The notes: generated by a model from the letters alone, not told the origin. Positions 21,694 through 33,530 are shown, counted from the stretch's first letter. The stretch: 64,000 bases of DNA from Paramacrobiotus metropolitanus (GCF_019649055.1 NW_026570315.1:372001-436000); one strand, 5' to 3'. Program-made: numbers and translations.

Positions 21694-23649
21694 ATGAGCT
21701 CCGGTGACTCATTCGACCTCCAACATCCCACCGAACCACCGGACAAGGATAACCCGACTAACCAATCGTCTAATAACCGGAATGAACCGACTTTTACACT
21801 GTCCCAAGAACGAATAGTTACAATCCTAAACGCATTAGGATTGGAATGGAATAGCACTGAGGACGAATTCCGCACAGCGCTATTAGCCCCCACAAAGGAG
21901 GCTGAGGCCACCAGAAACATGGCGGCAGCACTCGGTATATTCGTCAACAATGACGGAATCGAGATCCGATTCGGAACGCAAGAAATGCCCGACTTAACCG
22001 ATCCACCGCATCAACTTTGCGCTGGAACGTCGGAGGTCGGAACGCAGCGATTGCCCGGATTGGCCGACCCAGCGCCTCGACTTGGCACTGGAACGTCGGA
22101 GGTCGGAACTCAGGAATTGCCCGACCTACGCGGAGCTAACACAGTATCCGTGCCGTCAGCCACACAAAGTGACGCTGAACGGACCGGCCACGGAAGCTGG
22201 ACCGGATTGCCGGTGTGTAGGGCCTCCACCGAGCCGCCCAGACAGGGCCCAAGACGCGGAGGACCGGGACGCCGATCCGCGCAAAGGGGCAAAAGGAACT
22301 ACCCCAATGTATCATCCGCCCGTACAACGGATAGATACGCTGCAACATTTGCAGCAATTGACCTTACTGAAGAAACGGAAGGATTCGAGCAATGGGAAAC
22401 TGTCCCACTGGAAGCACAAGTATCCGACTACTGTCTGCAGCAGGAAACGGGCTTCTTCCAACCCCAGCCACGAACAGTAACTGGCTCAAGGACGTTCCAG
22501 AACATCAACTATATGTTCTCAACTGTGAGACCGACGGACGTCTCCACGGAGGAACGGATACTGGAACAAGCACGACGGCTCACAACTGCCGACGCGCCGA
22601 AGGACGGAGTCGCGAACCGACCTGAAGCCCAGGAAGTAGTTAAAGCCGGAGTGAGACGAACAGACGTCGACCCTGGACCAGTATCACTTATTCCCATCAA
22701 ACCGACAGTACGGGAAGTGACCTTCGAAAAAGGAACTCACAAGAAACCGAAGACGGTCAGAGCCTGGACACACGAAATCCAGGTCGGATCCGCGCCCACA
22801 ATGGCAATGTTGGATACCGGAGCGGAAACATCGCTCATCGAGAAACGATTTTGCGAGAGGAACGGATTGACAATGCAACCCCTCGGACATTATACCAAAA
22901 TACTTGGTGTGGGCGGACAAGTCGCCTTCATGGTCACTCACTGTTGTACGGCACCTGTGACAATGCAGGGCTTTACGAGTCATCACACTTTCCACGTCCA
23001 GCCGACCGAAGCGGACATTCCAGTACTACTCGGATGCGATTACTTGCATTCGAAGTTCACCTTCATTTTAACACCGATTCCTAATCCGGAACAACCCGAA
23101 GGAACGACGGTAGTGCAGTCTATCCCGATACCAGAGGCATCGGGCACGGTAACAAGTGGAGCGAGGGTAAACCAGCTTGGCCAGCTGACGGAATCTTCGC
23201 GAAACATTTGCCGTGACTGCCGGGACACCAACCGGACTCTGGTTGAGGAACTTAAGCTGCACAACGCCTTCGAAGCGTATGAAGGATGGAAAAGCACCGG
23301 AACACTACGACCGGCGAAGACTATATTAAAGTCTATCCCGATACCAGAGGCATCCGCTGAAGCGGATGCCCAGAACTTAGAACGAGTACGACAAAAGTAC
23401 CGAACTTGGTTCTCGGGAATTCGGCACTTTCTCGACCAACGGACGTCGGAGATGGTGGCCACTCTGCAACAGAACGGAGCGGTAACTCCCGATCAGATAC
23501 AGGAAGCACAACAAAGATGCGAACCTGTAATCGCCCTTGCAAACGACATAGACGATGAAGCGTGGGAATGGGAAGATGAACGAGTTCCGATCCATCGACA
23601 GTACATGGAGTACGGACTCCCCATACCGCGTCCACTGGAGACATGCTGA
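21694..23649 (+). CDS. Element B pol N-part with aspartic protease
   Basis: A 651-residue ORF starting MSSGDSFDLQHPTEP. The first ~330 residues are poorly conserved, with a repeated GTSEVGTQ-LP-L peptide at about residues 110-155. The protease lies at residues ~350-450: an RAWTHEIQVG strand, the catalytic MLDTGAETSLI, a flap region rich in Gly, and DIPVLLGCDYL near the end. A repeated SIPIPEAS peptide occurs downstream twice. Element C carries the same protease motif (MIDTGAETSLIS at about 63640). The protease would mature Gag-Pol. The reading continues in the overlapping ORF at 23555. Confidence 0.85.
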   Translation: MSSGDSFDLQHPTEPPDKDNPTNQSSNNRNEPTFTLSQERIVTILNALGLEWNSTEDEFRTALLAPTKEAEATRNMAAALGIFVNNDGIEIRFGTQEMPDLTDPPHQLCAGTSEVGTQRLPGLADPAPRLGTGTSEVGTQELPDLRGANTVSVPSATQSDAERTGHGSWTGLPVCRASTEPPRQGPRRGGPGRRSAQRGKRNYPNVSSARTTDRYAATFAAIDLTEETEGFEQWETVPLEAQVSDYCLQQETGFFQPQPRTVTGSRTFQNINYMFSTVRPTDVSTEERILEQARRLTTADAPKDGVANRPEAQEVVKAGVRRTDVDPGPVSLIPIKPTVREVTFEKGTHKKPKTVRAWTHEIQVGSAPTMAMLDTGAETSLIEKRFCERNGLTMQPLGHYTKILGVGGQVAFMVTHCCTAPVTMQGFTSHHTFHVQPTEADIPVLLGCDYLHSKFTFILTPIPNPEQPEGTTVVQSIPIPEASGTVTSGARVNQLGQLTESSRNICRDCRDTNRTLVEELKLHNAFEAYEGWKSTGTLRPAKTILKSIPIPEASAEADAQNLERVRQKYRTWFSGIRHFLDQRTSEMVATLQQNGAVTPDQIQEAQQRCEPVIALANDIDDEAWEWEDERVPIHRQYMEYGLPIPRPLETC

Positions 23650-25258
23650 ACTAGGCAGCCAACTCTTCTCCTACTTGCAACAACTACGACAGTATGGAGC
23701 CACCGGGACAACAGCGTTCTGGCAAAGATACGGCGAGGATATCACCATAACTCGGCGAATCCCCGACCCGTTACCACCAACAATGGAACACTCCCCGAAG
23801 GAAGTGAAATTCATCAGTAGCTTACCCAAACCCGACGAAAACGTCCTACTGGAAGAAACCGATAAACCTTATCGGTGTATCATCTGTCAAGACAATATTG
23901 ACGGAGTGGTACGAGCCATAAAGGCTCATCACGACCTGACTTGGTCGGACGACAGACCGTCGTCACCGGCACCTCCGCAACCGGACCGGAAGGTAGACCG
24001 TTTTCGGAAGACTCAACGGACAGTCATCCGATGGCCGAGCCACACAGACTCACGGCCAACCGACCTTGAGAATCAGGACGGAGCGAGTCGACCAACCCAA
24101 CCGACGGATATGGCCGACCAATCCGAACCGACCACAGAGGTCGGATACGGTAACATGCCGCAGGTCGACGTCGACGAAGACGGATCGGCCATAGAATTCG
24201 AACCTTGCGAGTCGGACGGCTCAATTGCACCAAGCACGAGCGATTCGGCGGACACGGACTCCGATAACCGACCTTCGGAAGAATCCGAAGAGGAAGAGGA
24301 TGACGACGAAGAATTCGACCCGTCAGTCCGACATTGCAGGACGGATAAACCGAGACACGACGACACGGACGAATCGTCGTCGGAGGACGAAGAAACTTTC
24401 GACGTAAGGCTAACAACTGCTTTACGGTCGATCGTCCATACGGAACTCATAGTCGACACACAGTCGACCGAGCAACCCGAGCCAGTTGATCCGGAAAAAC
24501 AAGCCGAACAGGATCAACTGGCAGCCTTATTCGAATGGGCAGGAGGACAACCGGAGGAAACCGACCTCCGACCTCCAACAGTAATCGTTCAGCAGTTGTC
24601 AACCGGACAACCGACCTCGGCCAACTTGACCGACCAACAGAAGTCGGAGCGACCGAACCCACGGAAGGTTCGGATTGCGAAAATCAACACGGTCGAAGAG
24701 CTAAACCTGGACAACAAATGCCCAGAAGTTTATCATCTGAAGCTGGACGGATCTGACTTTAAGCCGCTGAACCGACAAGTGGTTTTCAACAGTGAACGAG
24801 TTTCACTCCCACCATACTCAACGTGTTCTATCAAGGTACGGACGGCCAAACCAATGGACCCGAGGAGGCGGATACACTTCGTAACACTTCGAAGGAAAGT
24901 CCGACCTATCCGACCGATCGAAGCAGAGATCGAGATCCGACCTCAGACAGACACGGCCTGGATAAACATCCAGAACACAACGCCTCATCCGAAGGTACTG
25001 AAGAAAGGCGTAAGACTTGGCCACATGCAATACAGCGATATCTACGAACCGGATATCGACAATGAACACGTCATTTGGGAACTCCCACTCGGAGTAGCGA
25101 AGACATGGCCGGCCGGACCGGAACCGAAGCCATCTCCCAAGTTCGACATTTTCGAGACAACTGGAGTTAGAGCTCAACGGAAAGTTAAACTCCTACCTCG
25201 AACAGTAACCGAAGTCGAAGTCGTCCTAGATGTCCTGGTATCCCCTTACAGAACCTGA
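23650..25258 (+). CDS. Element B protease-RT linker with zinc-like motif and beta-rich domain
   Basis: The frame open at 23555-25258 carries the next segment of pol. A Cys/His patch (YRCIICQDNIDGVVRAIKAHH) lies near 23870-23930 and recurs in element C as CPLCGDGVEAVTRAIQ. A highly acidic, disordered stretch with Asp/Glu/Ser runs follows. From about 24790 comes a beta-rich domain with LPPYSTCSIKVRT and VLKKGVRLGHM, and a second one starts near 25180 and continues after a one-base frame break into the next ORF. Such tandem beta modules between PR and RT resemble the dUTPase-like folds known from some Ty3 elements; this assignment is inference. Confidence 0.65.
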
Positions 25259-26986
25259 TGTACTTGGGTGGATCCGATCCCAAACAAAGTGGGATCGACA
25301 TGTTGGACGGTGCAACAAAGCACGACGGAAAGACATTTACCGTCTTGGTGGCAAATCACACCAACCACCCGGTCATCCTACGCAAGGGTGCACCGATGGG
25401 AAGAGTCGAACCCTTCAACATGATGACGGACGACCAGAAGATAGAAGAAGCTCGAGTTAACACAACTCACGTGGAAGGAGAAGATGCGGAATCCCAGGAG
25501 GAGCGACGAAGAATCATCGACTCCATGAACTTCGGTAAGAACTTAACCGATGAGCAACTCGCCATACTGAAGGCAGTAGCATGGGATTATCGGACCGTCT
25601 TTCCGACCTCGAAGAAACCTTACGGAGACGTCAAAGGGGTAACACATACCATCGACGTCCAGGGAGCACAGCCAATTAAGATGAACCCCACCAGGACAAG
25701 CTGGAAAGGAAGGGAATTCATCCAGAAACACGTGCAGGAGATGCTCGACCAAGGAGTCATCGAACCGTCATCGGCTGCATGGAGTTTCCCCGTCGTCTTA
25801 GCCGCGAAACGGAACGGAGACGGCACGGTGGGAACTCGTTTCTGTATCAACTATATCAAGTTGAACTCTTTGACGAAGAAGAATAACAACCCACTACCGA
25901 ACCCAGACGAACTACTGGACCGGTGCGCCGGAATGGAGTACTACGGTAAAGTAGACTGTCAGTCTGGTTTTTGGCAAATCCCCATGGACGAAAGTTCCAA
26001 GGACTACACCACCTTCATAACACCGGAGGGGATGTGGAGATTTAACTGTATGCCAATTGGAGTCTGCAACGGACCAGCTACCTTCCAGATGCATATGGAC
26101 AAGATAACGGCATCAGCCAGGAAGAAAGGTGTGTTCGCCTACATTGACGACGTCATCTTCTTCGGCAAAGCTTTCGACGACTTTGTCGAGGCTTTCCGAG
26201 CGACCCTCGAATGCCTAAGGGATGCCGGATTTACGGTCAAACCCTCCAAATGTGAGGTCGGAACGGACAGACTGCTGTTCCTTGGACACGTCCTTAGCAA
26301 GGATGGAGTCCAGACCGATGATGAAAAAGTGGCCTGAATAGCAGAACAAAGCTGCCCGAGAACGGAACGCCAACTCAGGTCGTTCCTCGGACTGGCCAAC
26401 TATTACCGGAAGTTCATCCGAGGATACGCTCAGAAGACATCACAAATGTACGAGCTTCTCCGGAAGAATAAAAACATCAAACTCGATTGGACGGACGCCC
26501 ACACGGCCGAGTTCAACGACATCAAGAAGGCGCTAACAGAAGCACCTGTACTGGCGAAGTTCGACCCGACTAAAGAGACCGTCATCGAATGCGACGCAAG
26601 CGGAGCCGGACTTGGCGCGGTGATCTCACAGGACGGACACCCAATCGCCTATGCCAGCAGAGTCTTACGAGGACCGGAACTCAACTATGGAGTCACCAAA
26701 TGGGAAATGCTTAGCCGTGGTATGGGCTGTGCAGAAATTCAAGCACTTCATCGACCATGGACCATTCACCGTGAGAACGGATCACCGAGCATTGCAGAAT
26801 CTGCTCCGATGCGAGTCAAACCGACCCGGCATCAACCCTCGACTAACACGATGGGCACTGGCTTTACAAGGAAGGGACATAACCATCCAGTATAAGCCAG
26901 GAGTATTCTGCGACAATGCAGACGCCCTGTCGAGATGGCCACTGGAACGCAGTGACGACAAAGATCCACACGAAGAGTTGGATTAA
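25258..26986 (+). pseudogene. Element B reverse transcriptase and RNase H
   Basis: RT begins with YGDVKGVTHTIDV and MLDQGVIEPS, followed by WSFPVVLAAKRNGD, RFCINYIKLN, the YGKVDCQSGFWQIPM motif with the first catalytic Asp, FNCMPIGVCNGPATFQ, and the YIDD box. LGHVLSKDG and [14 protein letters not shown] complete it. A TGA at 26335-26337 interrupts the connection. RNase H follows with [17 protein letters not shown] and, after a frame break near 26720, the [10 protein letters not shown] segment ending around 26986. All main catalytic residues are visible, but the stop and the frame break make this copy non-functional. Confidence 0.85.
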
Positions 26987-27009
26987 GTCCCCAACTTTGA
27001 GGACTTTAA

Positions 27010-28588
27010 GGACGAAATCAAAACTTGCACCATTCGGACCATCCGACGTCTGAAGAACAAGGCATGGAAGAAGAAACGGAAATACGAGGAGAAACCACAA
27101 AGGTTTCCACCTCCACCGCCTCTTCCGGGATGTAATGTCATAACAGATTGGCATGACTTAAGTACCACACAGGTACACGTCGTCAACATCCCAGCCCCGG
27201 AGACACCGGAACCGATCATCCGAACCGTCAACGCGGCAGAGGAACCGGACGAGTTGGAAGCCAAAGAGACGCTCCCACCACCGGCCCACCCGAACGAGGA
27301 ACTTCGGAAAGCGCAGTTGCGAGACCCGCAACTACGCAAAATCATTGATGAGCTGGAGAAACCCGAGAAACTCGACCACAAGTCGAAACACCTGGAACAC
27401 TACCAGATGGCTCAGGGAGTTCTGTACCGACTGAAGACGATCAACACAAAGTTGGAACGATGCTTCGTCGTACCGCTCTTCATGCGCAACCAAATCATTC
27501 GACCACTCCACGACGGAAAAACCGGAAACCACTTCGGACGGGAGAAGACGATCGAAGCAGCGAAGTTGCGATACTTCTGGAAAAGCATGTCTACGGACAT
27601 CATCGAATACATCGAGAAACGCCGACAGTGCATCATGTCGAACAAAATCCGACGTCCACCACCAGGTAAACTCCAAAAGACGGAGATCGGTGAAGCTTGG
27701 TATCGCATTTACGCGGACTTTAAAGGTCCTCTTCCTCGGACGGAGACGAAGGGATATCAGTACATCGCAGTGGTAACGGACCAGCTGACGAAGTTCACCA
27801 TCGCCCGGGCAACGAAGACCAACTCAGCGAGGGACTTCGAAAAATTCTTCGTGGAAGACGTACTACTAATGTACGGAATGCCGACCTTCATCCACTCGGA
27901 CAGAGGGACTCACTTCACGGCGAAAACATTCGCCAAGGTCGCACGGATCTTCGGCATCCAACACACACTTGGAACTGCCTACCATCCGGAAGGACAAGGA
28001 CAAGTCGAACGGCAAATGCAGACGATATGGGACGGTATACGTAAGTTCTGCGACGTAAAAGACGGACACCGTTGGCACAGAGCCTTACCCTACGTCGTCT
28101 GCGGGATGAACCGAGCAGTCCATGCCTCGACGAAGTTCACACCATTCTACATGCTATACGGGCGAGAAATGCCCATGCCACAGGACATAGTGGCCGGAAC
28201 GAACACACCGGAAACCTTTACGGACAAGGAACATTACATCCGACGGATAAAGCAACGACTTCAGCGGTCGCACGAAATCGCACGCATCAACATTGATGAC
28301 GCATTCGAGCGGAACGCCGAATATTACAACAAGAAGAAGTCGTCTCCGACCTTCAAACCGAGGGATAAGGTAACGGTAGAAATTCCAACTAAGGATCCAG
28401 CTATAATGGAACGCTACGATGAAGTTTGGACGGTCATCAACTACGTTGGCCCAAACAACTTGCTCCTTCGATGCGAAGACGGACGTGAAGATACGGTAGC
28501 CGTCGATCGAGTAAAACATTACCGAGCCGTGACAAGTCGGCCGGTAACTCGGTCATCCGGTCCAGTAGCCGACCTCACCGAAAATTGA
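27010..28588 (+). CDS. Element B integrase
   Basis: An open frame from 27254 (444 residues). The N-terminal zinc-binding region keeps both His (HDGKTGNHF), but where element C has CQTC this copy reads RQCI, so one Cys is lost. The catalytic core shows D (ADFKGPLPRT), D (HSDRGTHFT) and E (PEGQGQVERQM) with normal spacing. After the core comes FYMLYGREMPMPQDI and a basic C-terminal domain with FKPRDKVTVEIPT. The start of the protein probably lies upstream in the low-complexity region at 27010-27250. It would insert the cDNA; the damaged zinc motif suggests impaired function. Confidence 0.85.
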
Positions 28589-29242
28589 AGAAACCGGACG
28601 AAACCGTCAAAAACCTTCGGAAGGATAACCGACGGTAAGAAGAAACGAGGTCGACCTCGGAAGAAACCACCGAACGACTTCGAAACACCGGCACTGCAAG
28701 AATTGCAGAAGCAAGATGTCATAGCCGCCGAACCGGAACCAACAGCGGAAGAACCGGCGGACAAGGTAGTCCAACCGACCACGGAGAAACAAAAGGAATC
28801 GGAGGATAAACCGGAAACTACGGAAGAACCGAAGTCGGCGACTAAGCCAGCTCGAAAAAAGAGGACGGTTAAGGCAACCGACTCGTCGGCACCGACGACA
28901 CAGGCCGTTGTAGCCGGCCCGGCAGTCGAACCGACTAAGCCGAAGCGAAAGTACACGATACGGAAGGTCGACCCGGCCAATACATGGGCACCGACAACGG
29001 AAGTCGCAGTAGCCGATCAGGCAGTCGAACCGACCAAGCCTAAACGGAAATACGGAACGACAAAGAAGCCGAAGCTGACGGCACAACAGATGCTGGAGGA
29101 AACTGAAGTCACTGAAGACGAAGCCCACAAGGAAATCCTCGAGAGAATCTCAGAAGGACGGGCAGACTCGGAGAAACCGACCAAAATAACTAAATCAAAG
29201 GCACCCAAGACTACAGTCACAACAGAACTGACTCAGTCATAG
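28589..29242 (+). CDS. Element B basic/acidic tail after integrase with AT-hook motif
   Basis: The frame open at 28703-29242, read with its upstream part from about 28590, encodes a charged, disordered protein. It has GRPRKK-type and PTKPKRKY repeats separated by Pro/Glu/Thr-rich spacers. The equivalent segment of element C (60219-60620) has GRGRPRK and PKRPKSPKKP. It most likely is the C-terminal extension of integrase, able to bind DNA through AT-hook-like motifs (inference). A one-base break separates it from the integrase frame. Confidence 0.6.
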   Translation, partial: RNRTKPSKTFGRITDGKKKRGRPRKKPPNDFETPALQELQKQDVIAAEPEPTAEEPADKVVQPTTEKQKESEDKPETTEEPKSATKPARKKRTVKATDSSAPTTQAVVAGPAVEPTKPKRKYTIRKVDPANTWAPTTEVAVADQAVEPTKPKRKYGTTKKPKLTAQQMLEETEVTEDEAHKEILERISEGRADSEKPTKITKSKAPKTTVTTELTQS

Positions 29243-30836
29243 GGCCATAGGCGAAACTTAACATAGGTTATAGGTATCTTAACGGTAGATAGGTATAAAT
29301 GGACCTTTGGTATCGAAATTGGAACTTCTTCAGTTGACCGGAACATCTTCAGTTGAATGTACGGGAGTTAGTAGAATTCTAACGCGCCGTATTTCCTCTT
29401 CTTAACAGCGATAACAATGTCAAACCGACGTCGCAATGACCCACCTTCTAGCGGATCTAACAGCGGACGTAGCGGATCTAGCCATAGATCGCACCCGTAT
29501 CCGACTCACCATCGCTCGACTTCGCGATCGGATAATTCGCGGTCGGCCACACAGTCGCCGGCGCAGCAGGTAGAAAATCCTAGCGCTAACGTTACAGCTA
29601 ATGTGTTAGCAGGCCTAACGGTCGGGCCCGGACGCAGCACACAAATCCGACCAATACCGCCACAAATCTTAGCACCCAGAACAGCGGTCGACAACACTGG
29701 CTGCTTACGGAATCTCAGTACGACGACGAGTCAAATGACTCCGGTAACGGCGACAGACCCACATGGTCAAGCGCAACCGTACCGTTGGCCGGTTCCGACC
29801 ACATTAGTCGGACCGACCTACCCAGCACCGACAATGGCGACTGGAATGCCGAACATACTCGGACCAGTTTACCCGGCACCCACAATGGTGCCAGGGTTGG
29901 TGAACGTAACGGGACCACCTTATACGACGCCGACAATGGCGCCGGTCAGAACGACATTTGTGGGACCCCCATTACCGTACGCACCATTACCGTCACCACC
30001 CGGAATGATGTCACCGACTAGACTGGCATTAATCAGCATAATCGGACCGGACGGCACTATATCGCCACCAAGGCCGATATAAGTGTCAACAGTACCTGGA
30101 CCGTTTTCGCCGCCAATCTCGCCAACTCAACTCGGATACCCGAGACAACCGTCTCTCTGGGGAAATCCGACTATGGCACCATACTTGACGAACCCGTCAA
30201 ACCAGTATGGAAGTTTGGCAGGGGGACAACCCACACAGGGTTTTGTACCGACGACGGCCACACAAGTCGTATCGTCAATGCCTCCACCGCCAGTACCGCC
30301 ACCGGTAACTCTACCGACTAGTGGTCCATCGAGAGCTGAGACGCCGCGAGAACTGCGCCGTCAAGTGGAAATCGCCCGATCTCAAATCAAAAACTTGGAG
30401 GATTCGCTAGCGGCGACCACATCGTCAAACCCTGACCACTCCGACTACCGATTCTCCATACTACGGCAGATCGGAGAATTACAAGTCTTCATGAACGACA
30501 ACAATAATTTGATCCGGATCCGAGAAGGAACAGTAGCGCAACCGACAGCTACTCCCCAAGGAACTATGCCGACACCGACCACACAGGCCGGTATGTCGAC
30601 ATCGGTACAACCGGATTCAACCCCGACGAACTCAGCTGCCCAACAGACGACCAGCCGAGTGCCGTCATTAGCCATTGGAAAACTGCGAGTCCAACGGGAG
30701 GATGCCCTGAGACAAGTGGCAGGATGCGATCGACAGATGAACGACCTCCCGCAAACGGTGGACAGCTACGACCACGAAATGAGACGACTCAGCCGACAAG
30801 AACGGCATTACAGAACCACTGCAGCTGAGCTGGAGG

Positions 30837-32073
30837 TAGGGTTGAAATCACGCTTTCACCATTTCACATTTCAACTTTTCATTTCACTTTCACTTCACAA
30901 TCACGCGGACCCTCGCGTGAAATGTGAAAGTGAAATGAAATGAAACGTGAAATGCATGAAATGGTGAAATCGTGAAATCGCTTGAAATGCATCAAAAGCG
31001 GACGAAATTAGAGCGATTCACAATATTTCTTGCAACGAAAATGTTCACTCCGTTGTATTTTTTGTGTAACCGCTTCTAATTCGATTCCCTGCATTAAGCA
31101 GTACAGTGCGTAAGCTTTATCTTGCAACTGGAAGAGAAGAAAATTTTTTTGTACGTTTTTAGTGCAGGTAATTTCAGAATTCCAAGATCTGAATTCATAG
31201 GTAGGCAAAACGCACTAAAATTTAGTTCTACTGTTCTTCCCAGTAATACTAACAATTCGGTTTAATTAGAAAACTAAGGTACGAATAGAAGAATCTATTT
31301 GTCAAACTGGGATCCGTAAAGCGGATAAGAAAGAAATGGTGTTTTAGAGGTGTTTACAGTGCAACTAAGATCAAATTCAGATAACGAAATTTCTTGGCTA
31401 CTTTCAGTTAGACCTGGCGCGGACAAGGTCAAAAGGCGCGCCGCGCGCCCAAATACGACTAATATGTACAAGCCTGTCCGATAATTTCTGCCTGTTTCAT
31501 ACAGCGAAATATACAAATTTCCGTGTTACGCCAAACGTATTGAAGTGGCCATCGTTTTAAGCGCAAACTTCGCGCTAGCTGTATCTTTACGACAGAAATT
31601 ACCGGACAGGCTTGTAGCTCGAAGGAAATTCCGTGCCGCCGTACGCTACTGTGCTGTTTTCTTGAATAGAATGAACATTTTTATTGTCCGCCTTGTTCTT
31701 ATATCTACACGAGTATACCGATGACCATTTTCAAACTTCTCTCCTGTTTTAGTTTCAAACAATTTTATCTTATTCCGTACTAAAAATAAAAGCAAATTGC
31801 AAATTTTTTTGCACTTACTTATAGTTTGTACTGAATAATAAATTTAGCAATCGACTTACAATGAATTTTTTTTAAATTTACAACTTCTACTGGTACTGTA
31901 CAGTTGCAATATTAATGTTTTAACTGCGTTCGGCTGTTTACAACCCTAAATAAAGCCAAAATAATCAATTTAAATTTAATTTTTTATTTCACGTTTCATT
32001 TCATTTCACTTCATTTCACTTTCATTTCACTTCTTTTCACAAATGGGTCTAAGCCTCGTGAATTTCAACCCTA
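30837..32073. mobile_element. Non-autonomous hAT-type element
   Basis: The 1237-bp insertion is bounded by the 8-bp duplication GCTGGAGG (30829-30836 and 32074-32081). The perfect 12-bp terminal inverted repeat TAGGGTTGAAAT fits the hAT consensus YAGNG. The subterminal regions are packed with TTTCAC/GTGAAA words on both sides, as expected for hAT transposase-binding repeats. No transposase ORF is present. Removal of the element together with one copy of the duplication leaves the host ORF continuous. Confidence 0.92.
31469..31614. mobile_element. TA-flanked MITE nested in the hAT element
   Basis: A 146-bp unit with 23-bp terminal inverted repeats (CAAGCCTGTCCGATAATTTC at the left, one mismatch on the right), flanked by TA at 31467-31468 and 31615-31616. 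A TA duplication points to the Tc1/mariner superfamily. Confidence 0.85.
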
Positions 32074-32240
32074 GCTGGAGGCGAAGATAAAGTACGAAGA
32101 GCAGCGATCGAAAACATTGATTACGACCACACAGCCCGTCATCGACGAGGAATCAAGACTCGCCCGATTGGAAGATCTGAGAGGGATGCGCTGTAGATTG
32201 TCGAGCCACTGAGCGCTAAAACACCCCAGGGGGCCGCGCA

Positions 32241-32821
32241 GTAACACCTGCCGGCAATTAACTATACAATTAAATTTAATTTAATTTAAACAATAAGTAT
32301 ACGTAATTTATACTAACTTAATTATATTACGTAATTCATTAGTGGAAAAAATGGCTATTTTATAGTTTTTTAATTAATGAAATAAAAAATACTACAGTAC
32401 AGTAAAATATGCGGCCAGTATACGTGCTTTAATGAAAGAATTCCCGCTGCTTTATCCCGGTCACCAAAAACATGAAAGAATTCCCTGTACCACATTTGCA
32501 AAATATCGCCCCCGTACCACGCATACAACATTCAAAACAATTTTATCCCCCGTTACTGCGCGCATAACTAAGAACAACAAATCATCCCTGTCACCATGCG
32601 TACACATAACATGAAAACAAATGACAGTGCAAACACTCCGATGCAGTAACGAAGCAAAACAAAACAACTACGCATCCACTCATTCCGAATTCCGCGTTCC
32701 GTCCACATCGCAGTTCCACTCAAAGTCCTGCCAACAGTACAAATATTAGTGAAAATTAAAGCGGCTACATTTTCTTTAAATAATTAGGTAGTGGAACGCG
32801 TACAGGTTAGAACAAATGTTG
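32241..32821. other. AT-rich intergenic gap
   Basis: No gene is supported. Element B ends without a 3' LTR; a C/G-rich patch (ACACCCCAGGGGG) at 32222-32234 may be its last recognisable base run. AATTTAATTT-type simple sequence follows. Confidence 0.5.
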
Positions 32822-33530
32822 TCAGTTATGGAACTGCTTCGCAGTCATCTCGCCGGCTGGCACGCGAATGATATTGCCGTCTACAGCAACAACAACACCG
32901 TTTGGCTTCCGAACGCCACCCAGCAACTGCAGACCCTCGACGGCACCCTCCGCTTCACGTGGCTGGACAACATCGGTTGTTGCTAAAAGACATAATTGTT
33001 GAAATGACTAAAATGATTAAAATTATAAAAAGAGTACCACTGCTTGGCTGAGCAGACGACGCCGAAGACGACGACGAAAAACGATGGCGTGCGGGGACCA
33101 ACCGCTGTCCACCAAGTCCAGGAGCTATTGCCGACAAGCTGGAATTCACTCCATTAGGTCGACCCAGGCAGATACGCTTCGCAGGCCCGGCACCACGACG
33201 CATTACTAGGCACATACCGACATGTAAAGTTTTACACAAGTAACAAGTCTAGTACTGTACTCAGGATAAAGTACCTCGTAAAATAGAGAGTGCGGGAGCT
33301 GGACTCGGTGAGCGCGCACGGACAGGCGCAGCTGTGCACGTGCCGCGGAATCCTCGCATTCCACGAGGCGCACGTCCGCGCCGTGCTCCTCGTGAGCAAA
33401 CGGCATTTCCTGGGGCTTTCTTCGGGGATCGATCGCGCTGCACTTCAGCCGTATATGTACGGCCGCGGGCCGACACAGTGTATCCACGCCCTCTATTGGC
33501 CCGTCCGGGACGCATGCTACGTCCGCGTGT
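32822..33530 (-). CDS. Spliced host gene of unknown function (3' part)
   Basis: The best-supported exons on the minus strand are 33038-33205 and the terminal exon 32822-32982. A 55-nt intron (GTAC donor, TTTTAG acceptor) separates them and joins the frames cleanly. The terminal exon contains VRKPNGVVVAVDGNIIRVP and ends TGA at 32822-32824. The preceding exon carries a Ser-rich run (FSSSSSASSAQPSS). A further exon up to about 33515 has a GAG|GTAC donor at 33275, but two frames are open there and the join is uncertain. I recognise no family. It may be the 3' continuation of the histone-like gene or a separate gene. Confidence 0.5.

Larger units (their letters stand above)
29417..32212 (+). pseudogene. 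Element B extra ORF after integrase, split by a hAT insertion
   Basis: It starts MSNRRRNDPPSSGSNSG and runs in one frame to 30836, interrupted by TAA at 30080-30082, then resumes after the hAT-type insertion at 32074 and ends at TGA 32210-32212. The N-terminal third is Ser/Arg-rich, the middle is Pro/Thr-rich with APTM-type repeats, and the last third is a predicted coiled coil. Element C has a related ORF at 59904, with matching SSGRS-SHPY and LTVGPG or MSVGPG landmarks. The ORF sits where env or other accessory genes lie in retroelements, but no signal peptide, membrane segment or known fold is visible. Confidence 0.7.
15832..32240 (+). mobile_element. Element B: large Ty3-type LTR retrotransposon, 3' LTR missing
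   Basis: It starts with a 459-bp LTR (15832-16290, TGTCAGGC to TGTTACA) followed directly by an initiator-Met-type primer binding site. The internal order is leader, minisatellite, coiled-coil ORF, capsid/zinc-knuckle ORF, protease, beta-rich linker, RT, RNase H, integrase, a basic AT-hook tail and an extra ORF that ends at 32212. No second LTR follows; the sequence becomes AT-rich after about 32240. A hAT-type element is inserted at 30837-32073. Several single frame breaks and stops show that the copy is dead. D and C are relatives. Confidence 0.88.
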
